Shown here: positions 1-9,277 of the stretch, piece after piece
Layout of the letters: each line of letters starts with the position of its first letter
Position numbering within the stretch: position 1 is the stretch's first letter
NCBI GenBank assembly: GCA_014885115.2
Contig: WKLE02000101.1
Span: forward strand, 29,467-44,331
Direction: 5' to 3'
From: Asterionellopsis glacialis
Lineage: Eukaryota > Bacillariophyta > Plagiogrammaphyceae > Rhaphoneidales > Asterionellopsidaceae
Length of the DNA: 14,865 nt
Made by a program: the position numbers and the translations under genes
Notes under the pieces: generated by a model
What the model saw: the letters and a program-made list of their open reading frames with translations, nothing else
The model's database searches: none
What the model was told of the DNA's origin: nothing

Positions 1-1712
1 CAAAAGTTGGGCCAATCTGATGATCTCTTGGCTCTTTGTATACAATGGAAGTACACCTTTTATGTTGAGATTTTTATTGTTCAGATTTTACCTTTTATGA
101 CTATTGTATGTAAATCATTCACATATATTTATTCCTAGTATTGGCTGCATTATTATTTTACTCAGTTTCTGTGTAAGTATCTAAATGATAGAAGTTATTG
201 TGGAGATAAGTCATATATGTTATGTTTTTTAATAAATTTAAAATGTTTGAAGGTAGATGTAGGAGTGTGTTGTCTTTCCTCAGGGCTACTCCCAGTTGTC
301 TCCAAGGAAATATCAAGAGGATATTGATAGTAGAAAATGTTCTTTTTTGTTCACCAGCAGTTTACTAATCTAGTAATGCACAAATTTTGGGAATGTGTGC
401 AAACAAGGAACAGAAATTTAGTCAGTAGTAAGTGCATCAAATCTGCTTCTACTATGGGATCAGTCTGTCAGGGTGGAGGTGAGAGAATCACAATTGGGAG
501 AGACTGGGGTGCACAGTAGGAGTATAAATCAAGTAGCAAGAATTTATTTTCAATATCTTTCACTATTCAAATTTTGGAAAGTGATTGATTGGTGTTCTTG
601 CATCATACATCATAATCTTAAATAACACTTCCATGTTTCTGAAATACTCAACATTATATTAAGTAACATGAGCTTGGTAATATATTTGAAATGCAAAACA
701 TGGCAGACTAATGATTAGAAGTGGAACTCATTGCTAGTAATCATTAGCAGGTGTACTACTCTCTACAATCAGCCTATATTTCAAGTTTCTCATAGATTCT
801 CTCACTGTAATGTGTTTTCAAGCATAGCAACAATAGGATGTGGTTGTATCTTCAAGTACAAGAATAATAGTAAGGTCCTAGTCATAGAGGTCCTTCTGTA
901 CTCGTCAAATGTATATTCGGCGGTGCTCAACAACTACCAGAATATGAAAAATCCCAATTTGTTACCAGTTGTAAAAATCTTTTTCTTTGCTATATCAATT
1001 TTATTGGGTCAAATTTTTAACAAGGTGGTCACCAAATGTGTGTGTTTCCTCACTCCCCACTCACCTAAAAGTGTCAAAAACAGGTTACCTGTAATGAGAC
1101 TATCGGTTCATACTATTTTATGTTATGAGTTAAGAATAAAATACGAAGAAAAAGTGAAGTGAAGATGAATTCTTGGATGATGCGTTGATCTTGGGGATCC
1201 ACATGTTAGACTACAGTAGACGAGATGATTCTTTCCCACTTTTTACACTTCATGAGTAGACTTTAATAGTATTCTCTTGTACGTTGGACGTTAAATTGAT
1301 ACGGGATCAAACACGGCCAAGACAAGACTGATCGGAAAGTTACTATGGGAATTTGAATTGATTAGTAGGGAATGTGTTCAAGTTCAAATTTTCATGTCGC
1401 ATATGGTAGCTATTCCCCTTTATAATATTTTAACGGTTTGCTATTTATTTAATATGGCGAATTTGACTTTGGAAAAGTTTCCCTGAATTTTGACTCACAA
1501 TAATTAATTACTACTGTAGTCCTAACGAGTGTCATTGTTATAAAAATTCTAAGAATCGCATAATGTTTTGACTGTGGGCAGAGTTCAAGAAAGGAAATTC
1601 CTCGTTGTCCGCCTCACGAAAACATCACCATCTTCTAAGAAAGAAGTGGTAGATCGCACGAGCACCGTCACAGTGATCTGGGAAGAAAACCTTGTTCTAG
1701 ATTTTTTTCACC
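1..1712. other. AT-rich intergenic DNA, no gene seen
   Basis: This stretch is AT-rich with many short homopolymers. The longest open frames (337-519, and 731-1162, which opens with TTG rather than ATG) have no recognisable domain and biased, low-complexity composition, so I do not call them genes. No tRNA-like T-arm or rRNA was seen. The last 150 bases, up to the ATG at 1713, presumably hold the promoter and 5' leader of the next gene, but I could not identify a specific core promoter element. Confidence 0.6.
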
Positions 1713-4050
1713 ATGAGCGGGACGATTCTTGAGGCCGCATTTGTCGATCCGGCCTATTTGGGTTCTCCCTCGGCCAACAAGAATGGCATTGAACTCCAAG
1801 TCTTCGAATCCCAAGTTGAACGAGCAAATGATATCCAGGAAGAGGTTGTAGAAACTACGACCGTGACGACTAAGCGAGGTTGGGGATGTTGTCGTAGCAG
1901 CAAAGATGTAGAAGTTATTGAGCAAAGAGATATGAAAAAATTCGAAACTAAAATGTCAGGCAGTGCACTGGAACCGAAGGGTGTGGATCGTGAACGGTAC
2001 GCAAATGTGCCCGAAGGCATTCTCATTTACCGACTTGACACAGCCTCACGCGAACTCAAGCTGATGAGCAAAGCGTCCGACCAAAGCGATGGTGGGAAAT
2101 ATCTTGTTCAGATGAAAGTTGCAAAGTCAGGTCCAAGTGATGATAAGTCTCGACGTGGTATGTCTTTGGTTGGTGTCGATGGAACTTCTGCAACGCTGGT
2201 TGCATGTGAACAGCGCACTGCAATTGCATGGTTGGAAGCCATGGATATGATGCTTGGTCATAGTAGTAAATCTACAGCACATCCGAGACAGGTATGAGAT
2301 ATCAATATATTTTCGTTTATCAATATGTTTGAGACGTACAGTGATTCTTATTTGTTCATTTTGTACTAATGATTTATCTTTTTTTAACCTATGTCAATGC
2401 AAAGAAGTGGGCTTCTGAGAAACTGAATACACAAGAGCGGAACAAGATCGAAGAAGACTATCTTACTTTGGCAAATTATTCAAATCAGTTGATCCGTGCT
2501 GGAACAATTCCTGGCCAAGAGCAAAAGAAGGCTGTTGAAGGAGCGGGTGGGATCTACTACAGTGTTGAAGTGCAACCCGAGGAGGGCGAAAAGAGATCAG
2601 AGGAAGCCTTGGAGAGCATTGCAAAGCGCCGCGCAGTTATCAAAGACTCGTGGGACTTTTATCGTATGATCTGCAGTCTTCTTCGTGATCGGCGCAAATA
2701 CGATGAGGTATTCCGTAAGCTACAACTGGATCCGGTCTATCCGTACCTCAATTCCATGACTGGACTTAACGATCCAGGTGATGATGGATACGAAAACAAT
2801 GACAAAGCTGTTATCCAAAAGGATGTTCGGAACAGTTCTAATATGACAAAGACCCAAATTGCACAAGCATTAATGGAACAAGCTGAGGAATCTTTACCTG
2901 CACTTGTCGAAATCTGTAAGGCTCTCGCGGGAAGTTTAGGCATGGAAGAGGTTGGGATTGGACCAATTAAAGAGGCACAAGCCGCCATCCGGAAAGCCGA
3001 GAAAAAGTACAATGGTGACCTTTTGAAAGTTACTGACTATTGCCGAGCACTGTTGGTAGTCAAGGACTTCCCGTGCCTGTTGGCATTGCTTGAACTTGCT
3101 CGAGATTCATTTGGTCCGCTTATTCGACGTGTCAAGCTTTCAACAATGAAAAGGAACCACAAGACTTTACCAGGTGGCTACAGAGACTGCAAAATCAACC
3201 TTGAACTGAAAGGCCATATATGTGAAATTCAGGTACATATTTGGCCAATGTGGGTTGTTTGTGGTGTTGATGGATTCCGTCATTACCGCCATTGCCTTGA
3301 ATATTCGACGGATTCCTTTGATGATCCGTATGATGCATTGGATGGATTGGACAGAAAGGTTGTAGCAGAACTCATTGTGATGTCAGAGGAGGCGGTGGCA
3401 GATACGCCATTAGACGAACTGGAATGGTATCAGGAAAAGTACATTCTCGATTACTTTGCAGAGGCAGGGCTTTTCATGAAGCATGGCTTGTATGCTTGGG
3501 CCGAGACGACGTTGAACCGATTGATTACACTTCGTACAGAATCTCCTGATATTGGACGCGATCATCATGAAACAATGATTCTTTACAAATATCTTGAGCA
3601 AACACTACGAGCACGAGGCAAAGAGAAAGAAGCAAATAAAGCAGCTGCAAGAATTGAAGCGGCAGGTAAGTATCACAACCAACTTATTCAAACCACAGAT
3701 GTACTAAAATATCTCTATCTAACGATTACCAATTTTCCACGAATATGTTCATTTCAGAGACGAAAAAATCCGATGAAAAGGAGGAGGCTGAAAAGGGTCT
3801 ATGGGAATCACTAGTGTCTGGAGAGGCCCTGGACATGATCATGGATCCGAATAGGAAGGAAAGGGAGGAAGAAGAAAAGATAAGGAAAGAGGTGAAAGCC
3901 TCCAAAAAGCAGTGGAGAAAAATCAGACAACAGAGATATCACTTTCTTGATGGAAATGGCACTGAATGGAAGCAAAGTAATGCCGATGTTTCTCAGAACG
4001 GAGATGGAGGAACATCTCAGGCGGCATCCCAAGGTGTTGAGGATCAGTGA
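1713..4050 (+). CDS. PH-like / RelA-SpoT-like nucleotidyltransferase / TPR-like protein, 3 exons, 710 aa
   Basis: Exons 1713-2291, 2405-3665 and 3758-4050 join in frame to 711 codons including the stop. The start has a good context (cacc-ATG-a). Residues about 96-181 look like a PH domain, ending in the typical C-terminal helix with W173 (AIAWLEAMDMML). Residues about 394-475 resemble the RelA/SpoT synthetase fold: D404 in TDYCRA, the GGYRD motif (G450-D454) and E467 in ICEIQVHI match the GYRS and EIQ motifs of (p)ppGpp synthetases. No HD hydrolase domain is present. Residues about 529-613 are helical and TPR-like (YFAEAGLFMKHGLYAWAETTL). The C-terminus is strongly charged. R55-GWGCC-R61 near the N-terminus could be an acylation site. 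No signal or transit peptide is visible, so a cytosolic or membrane-peripheral location is inferred. The gene structure is solid. The catalytic activity is only inferred: the basic donor-binding motifs of classical RelA are not clear. Confidence 0.72.
2292..2404 (+). other. Intron 1 of the RelA/SpoT-like gene (113 bp)
   Basis: The donor is GTATGA after CAG and a strong branch-point match, TACTAAT, lies at 2364-2370. The acceptor reads AAAG|AAG and the intron is phase 0. It removes the in-frame TGA at 2295. The acceptor is a tandem AAGAAG, so exon 2 could also start at 2408 with one lysine fewer. Confidence 0.85.
3666..3757 (+). other. Intron 2 of the RelA/SpoT-like gene (92 bp)
   Basis: Consensus donor GTAAGT, branch-like TACTAAA at 3702-3708, and acceptor TTTCAG. 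The intron is phase 1: the split codon G|AG restores Glu and joins EAA to ETKKSDEK in one frame. Without splicing the exon-2 frame stops at 3814. Confidence 0.88.
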
Positions 4051-4566
4051 GGAAAGGATAAATACCAAGTAAATGAACTACACATGTATGAAGTGAGATG
4101 AAAGGGACTGGACGACGCTGGCCTATTGTCTCTAAAATATATCGATTTTATTGTGAAAGCTTTACTAATAAAAATTATTTTTTAACCACATATCAAAACC
4201 AACCAACACCCAAAACTCATTTCAGGTATACCACTCAATCTCTACATGTTTATCTAGCTTGTGCAATTATTGATGAAGGAGATTGATAGTTTTCGTAAAA
4301 CTATTCTAGTTTGCTTCCAATAGAGATCGTTCACAGGATTAGGACGCTTTGATTGAGACAACCCTGCTTTAGATTTCCTTTGTTGACAAGTGCTTTTAGA
4401 GGGATTCCTGACTAGGACTACTGACTATCGGGCGACAATACGATAAATTAAGGAGTGCAAAAAACGCTAAGTGACGTGCTTTGCTAGTAGTGAATATTGC
4501 TTTTGTGTATCTAGAGTAATCCTTAAAATAAAATTTATGCAGCTGATGAATTCTGCTTTTCACATT
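4051..4566. other. Convergent 3' intergenic region
   Basis: The region lies between the stop codons of two convergent genes and should hold both 3' UTRs. It contains a perfect 8-bp hairpin with a 3-nt loop at 4286-4304 (ATAGTTTT-CGT-AAAACTAT). No clear coding frame is present: the 62-codon frame at 4098-4286 has no recognisable domain. No classical polyadenylation signal stands out. Confidence 0.55.
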
Positions 4567-5244
4567 TCATAAGGAAAGCACAATAGTAAAAATGCCTGCA
4601 AAAACCGTTGATACCCTTCCTACTAGAAATATCTCGTGTGCGTTGCTTTTGGAGTCATTCCTACTATCTTCATCTGGATAACTACTGCTTGTGACACTGT
4701 TCTTGTCTTCGATTTGCGACTCAACACTTATAGACTCATTCTTGTCATCGATTTTTTCCTTGGCACCGATTAAATCCTTTTCTCCAGCTTCGGTAATTGT
4801 TGGTCTACTAGTAGCTTTAGGTTCCCAGGTAAAAGTTGGATCATCAACACATTCTCCATTGCAGTCGATACCAAAACATCCAGAATCACTGTAAATTCCC
4901 TTACAATCAATGCTTACGTTGTTTTCCTCGCAATACTTACATTCTCGGCATTGTAAACCATTGATTTCGACGCTGCAAAAGCAGTCTGCCATGACCGAAT
5001 CAGACTGTAACGGGCATGTTGCCGTCACAGTACAATCTTCACCGGTGCTGAGTAAAAATGTGTCTTGACACGTTATAGTGTTTTCCTCAGTTTGGTCACA
5101 TCGGCGAAGATCTCTTCCTGGTTGTTTTACTGCTGCGAATAAGGTATCTTGCATGAGAATCCAATCCATGATGTCCCTCGAGAAGACCTGGGAAGTCTGT
5201 AAAAAGAATGCAACAAAGGAAAAAACGATTCTGAACCGGCTCAT
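4567..5244 (-). CDS. Secreted cysteine-rich protein, probably GPI-anchored, 225 aa
   Basis: The intronless frame begins with ATG (CAT at 5242-5244). The N-terminus is a typical signal peptide: MSRFR followed by a hydrophobic run (IVFSFVAFFLQ), with likely cleavage near VFS|RD. Residues about 48-130 hold 13 cysteines, with CFC, CREC, CKYC and CNGEC spacings, which suggests a disulphide-bonded extracellular module. A polar linker rich in Ser, Thr, Asp, Glu and Lys follows. Three N-glycosylation sequons are visible (NVS, NES, NDS). The last ~20 residues are hydrophobic (FLVGRVSTVFAGIFTIVLSL) after a small-residue SKSNA stretch, the pattern of a GPI-attachment signal; a single C-terminal membrane span is the alternative. 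I do not recognise the family. It converges on the upstream gene and is divergent from the U32 gene. Role unknown; a cell-surface or cell-wall function is only a guess. Confidence 0.72.
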   Translation of the reverse strand: MSRFRIVFSFVAFFLQTSQVFSRDIMDWILMQDTLFAAVKQPGRDLRRCDQTEENTITCQDTFLLSTGEDCTVTATCPLQSDSVMADCFCSVEINGLQCRECKYCEENNVSIDCKGIYSDSGCFGIDCNGECVDDPTFTWEPKATSRPTITEAGEKDLIGAKEKIDDKNESISVESQIEDKNSVTSSSYPDEDSRNDSKSNAHEIFLVGRVSTVFAGIFTIVLSL

Positions 5245-6052
5245 GAGATCATTGACAATACAGTAACGATGTAATAATTCGAATATATACAGCTATTAGT
5301 CTCAAGAAAGCAGGATCCTTCACCCAATTTCGATGGGTATCGTGAGAAGCATTACATAAGTATCCTGAATGAGAGTCTCCACGTAAACAAGGTTAGTCTC
5401 CACTGAATTCAAAATGTGTTTCCCGCGGGACCTTCAATACCTCTAAAAATTATTGTAACTTTTCTTTGTTTCTTGTTTTAGGAGTCACGTTGGAAGGTTG
5501 GTGACTCAGAATTTTTTTTCTCAAAGATAGCACAATGAAAGTTTTTTTTTCCCATGTTGTTAAAATTTGTGGTGACACGTTTTCATAATATATAAAAAAA
5601 CAAAAAAGCAGACATATAGAGATTTCGAGTCAAAAAATTACGTATTTATAGTGGCTCTACTACATGTATTACTTTCAAATAATGAAGTTATGTGCCATAG
5701 ACACGATGCAGACACTTCCTGTCGGAAAGACGCGTCTCAGCGCGCATCAGAACAGTTTTAGCAGAAGCTCGAAACAGCATCACCAAGCATCCTGTTTTCT
5801 TTGGCCCATCATTCGAACAACTATTTCAAAATATTCGAACACACATCAAACTCAGAAAAATCAGGACAGATCCCGTCGATATCTCCATGGACAGATCTCT
5901 AACATCGAATGTTTTCAAACCTTGACACAATTGACCATCAATTGACAACACTGCGACCCAACGCTTAGATCCCGGGCGATTCAATAATTTGCGATCTTTT
6001 TTTATTTGCTCAAATAAGTACTGCGAATCTCTTTCAGCAGTTGATTGTCACT
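5245..6052. other. Divergent intergenic region (promoters of both flanking genes)
   Basis: These 808 bases separate two divergently transcribed genes and should hold both promoters. The segment 5500-5640 is very AT-rich with T and A runs. CAATTGAC occurs twice in direct orientation at 5928-5935 and 5939-5946, 11 bp apart. Just before the U32 start, 6030-6040 reads as a pyrimidine run followed by CAG, which could be the 3' splice site of a leader intron. The 93-codon frame at 5664-5945 shows no recognisable domain. Confidence 0.5.
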
Positions 6053-9000
6053 ATGCGCGGTGAAAAAATTATTTTTACGTATGCCTTTCTTTTGCTCTTG
6101 GTTAATAGTAAAGTTCATGGCCTAGCAAAACGTAACCTTCCAGTAAGCGAGCTTGTCAACCGTCGAAAAAGTCCCGCTTTGTGGAGGGAAGATTTAACAA
6201 TCTCTGATGTTGCCGCTTCGAAGTCGCTTCCCATCCCCCAAACCCCCCCAGAAATAATGTCCCCAGTGGGTGGATGGCCACAACTGAAAGCCGCTGTTGG
6301 GAATGGCGCCGATTCCATATATTTGGGACTATCTTCGTACAGTGCTCGTGCACGTGCCGCAAATTTCAATCCTTTTGACGGTGAACTTCAAGAAGCAGTC
6401 ACCTATTGCCATGCTGCTGGTGTTAAGGTGTATGTCGCTCTAAATACACTTGTTTTTGATCAGGAATTGAGTGAGGTAGAAACTTTGATTCGTGCTACAG
6501 AAAATGCTGGTGTTGATGCATTAATTGTGCAGGATATTGGTGTAGCGCAAATCGCTAAGCGAGTAGCACCTTCTCTTGAACTACATGCATCTACGCAGCA
6601 AACAATTACTTCCGCTGATGGAGCGGAATTCGCCGCGGAGCGTTCGGCATCATCTAGAGTTGTACTTGGACGTGAACTCTCCGTTAAGGAAATTGAAGGT
6701 GTTACAGCAGAGTTGAGTGAGGGCATAGAAATTGAAGCCTTTGTTCACGGAGCTCTTTGTGTGTCGTATTCTGGTCAATGTTTTTCTAGCGAGGCGTGGG
6801 GCGGAAGAAGTGCTAATCGGGGTCAATGTGCCCAGGCTTGTCGGCTTCCATATGGCCTTATCGTGGGAGGAGAGTTAAAAGAGCTTGAAGATATGACTTA
6901 TTTGCTGAGCCCCCAAGATCTGTGTGGCTTAGAACAAGTGCCTGACTTGGTTCGTGCTGGAGTATCATGTCTAAAGATTGAGGGCCGGCTGAAAGATGCT
7001 GCCTACGTAGCATCGACCACTAGGGCATATCGCAACGCCGTTGATGAAGCATGGGCCTCCCTTCAGGAAGAATCGGGGGCTAGAAGTAGAATTTCGACTC
7101 GAGCTGCGGCACTTGAATCACAGGAAACGGTCACCAAAGCCGAATTGGCACAAATGTTTGCTCGTGGCCAAGATGAGGAACATGATGGTTTGACACCTGG
7201 CTTCTTTGAAGGATCCAAACACCAGCGTCTTGTACGTGGCAGATCCCCTCGTCATCGAGGAGTTCATGTAGGCCGAGTTGTCCGCGGTTCTTCCTGGCGC
7301 AATGGGCTTGTACTTTCGACGGATGATGGTAAACTCCAAGACTTAAAACGTGGCGATGGTCTTGTTATTGATAGAGGAATGGCAGAAGAATTCGAGCTCG
7401 GAGGTAAAATCAAGTGTTTCTGAAATCAAGTTACCTTTATTAAATTTGCATGGCGCTCATCTTCTCCGCATTTGCTTCTTATATAGGACCGATTTTTGAT
7501 ATCGAGGAAACTCGAGATGGAATTCTTATTCGCTTTGGGAGAGAAGTCGAAAAAAGATGGAAAAGAATGGATGAAGATGCCAAAAAGGGACTTGGGACTG
7601 GACAGCCTCTTGCCCCAGCAGGAGCTCATGTGTGGAAGACTAGTGATGCTACTGTAGAGAAGAAAATGAGGCGTTTGGTTGAAGCGGGTCCCCCTCGAAT
7701 GCTTGTTCAAGTAGACGTTTCTGGGGAAATAGGTGAGCCACTTGTTGTAAAGATTACGGATGCCAGCGGTCGAGTTGGAATAGGAACAACAGAAGATGTC
7801 CTTGCCACGGCAGACAAGAATGGGTTAGGAGAAAAGTCAATCCGAAAGGCTGTTGGGACATTAGGGAATACACGGTGGGCCATCGAAGGTGATGTAGACA
7901 TAGATGGTTTATCAGAGGGAGCATGGTGCCCTATGTCCTGGGTGAAGGACGCTCGACGCAAAGCAGTTGAGAATTTAGAAATTTTATGCGACAAGGAAAA
8001 AACAGAATCTGTAGCTGAAAAGCTTTCAGAAGAGACCAATGTTTGCGAGTTGCTTGTGAAGGAGAAGGTTGGAAATGAAAAGCCGGAGAAGTCAGGTATT
8101 CGTTTGTCGGTTCTTGCACGTACTTACGATCAGGTGGATACTGTTTGCCGTATGTTTGAAGATGGCGAGCCTATTTATGAGGTAATTATTGACTTCCTTG
8201 AAGTTGAAGGCATGCGAGAAGCTGTGAACAGAGCCAGGGAGACAAATATCCGCGTTGTTGTTGCAAGCCCGAGAATCATAAAGCCTGGAGAAGAGGGAAT
8301 CTGGCGAACCCTTTTACGTTTAGATTCTGATGGATTACTTGTGAGATCTTCTGGTTTGCTCTATAGAATGACAAAGCTTGGTGGTGCGGGAGCAACAGTC
8401 AACGTCGGCAGTGCCGAAGACGAACAATTCGTAACCATCCCTGAATTAATAGGTGATTTCTCGTTGAATGCAGCAAATGTGCTCACAGCCCTCGAACTAC
8501 TTGACTCTGGTCTTTCAAGAATAACTGCTGCATATGATCTCAACGCAAATGCAATCACAGAACTTGCAGAGACTATGGCAGGAAAGGCTACACATCTGGA
8601 AGTGGTTGCCCATGCCCACCTTCCAATATTCCACACTGAACATTGTGTCTTTGCAAGGTTCCTATCAAATGGAGATTCCTACGTCGACTGTGGGCATGCA
8701 TGTACACGGAACAATGTGCACCTTCGAGATGAAACGGGAAGTGATAATTTGGTCCTGGCAGATATGGGCTGCCGCAATACCGTTTTTTCTGCGCAAGCAC
8801 AATCCGGAGTTCACAGCATTGGTGAATGGGGTAACGCTGGAATTGGACACATCCGTATTGAACTTATTGACCAAGATGCTGAAGATTCTGCCAAAATTGT
8901 AAGCGGTTATCTTGGTGTAATATCAGGTGAACAAAGAGCAAGCGATGTTTGGGAGTCTCTCAAGGGAGTGAGGGATAGCAACGGACGCTCTGCTGGAGTT

Positions 9001-9057
9001 GGCCATGGTTCGTTTGATAATCGAGTGGAAAGGCGAGCTGGTGAGATACTGCACTAA
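6053..9057 (+). CDS. Peptidase U32 / RlhA-like (DUF3656) protein with a second U32-like half, 2 exons, 973 aa
   Basis: Exons 6053-7403 and 7487-9057 give 974 codons including the stop. The first ATG is at 6053. The N-terminus is a hydrophobic signal-peptide-like segment (FTYAFLLLLV) then VHG-LAK, so entry to the secretory route, and possibly the plastid, is likely. Residues about 70-330 are a U32 domain: E228-F230 with VHGALCVSYSGQC matches the U32 signature, followed by GGRSANRGQCAQACR. C236, C243, C259 and C263 form the cysteine set conserved in RlhA and TrhP. Residues about 440-640 resemble DUF3656 (WCPMSWVKDARRKAVENL). The C-terminal half carries a second U32-like motif: TEHC (C837), C852 and C856 in DCGHAC, and C879 in ADMGCRNTVF. 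Bacterial members of this family hydroxylate rRNA or tRNA bases; E. coli RlhA acts on 23S rRNA C2501. Plastid rRNA is therefore a plausible but unproved substrate. Long bacterial U32/DUF3656 proteins show a similar extended layout. Confidence 0.9.
7404..7486 (+). other. Intron of the U32 gene (83 bp)
   Basis: Donor GTAAAA after GGAG, acceptor TATATAG|GA. The intron is phase 1: G|GA restores Gly and joins EFELGG directly to PIFDIEETRDG. It contains an in-frame stop at 7421-7423. Splicing explains the apparent break in the reading frame better than a frameshift. Confidence 0.88.
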
Positions 9058-9277
9058 ATTCACGAGGACAGAAACTAATCAATTGATATAAAAATTGTCT
9101 TCATAATATTCACGTATAATACTTCTATAAAAATGAACAATCACTATATTTTTTGTGATTTAAAAAATCTTGTATTGGACAGACTACTTGGTTGGTAGAT
9201 GCTGAAGCAATCTCATGTTGGTGACACCCCACAACGTCACTTTATAAATATTTTATATACGGAGACTATTTTAATTT
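9058..9277. other. Short convergent 3' region
   Basis: These 220 AT-rich bases separate two convergent stop codons and should hold both 3' UTRs. No hairpin or coding signal stands out. Confidence 0.55.

Noticed and set aside
731..1162. 143-codon plus-strand open frame
   Set aside because: It opens with TTG, not ATG, lies in AT-rich DNA and shows no domain or targeting signal; probably chance.
5664..5945. 93-codon plus-strand frame upstream of the U32 gene
   Set aside because: No recognisable motif; its composition is polar and irregular and it sits in a promoter region. A leader exon is possible but not supported.
7380..7500. Frameshift splitting the U32 gene into two genes
   Set aside because: GT-AG boundaries at 7404 and 7486 restore a continuous reading frame and protein, and the other genes here have introns of similar size.
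8361..8902. Several overlapping frames on both strands within the U32 gene
   Set aside because: They overlap a strongly supported conserved coding region and show no motifs of their own.
6053..9057. Active collagenase-type protease
   Set aside because: The U32 name is historical. The cysteine set and DUF3656-like region match the RNA-hydroxylase subfamily, so no protease activity is claimed.
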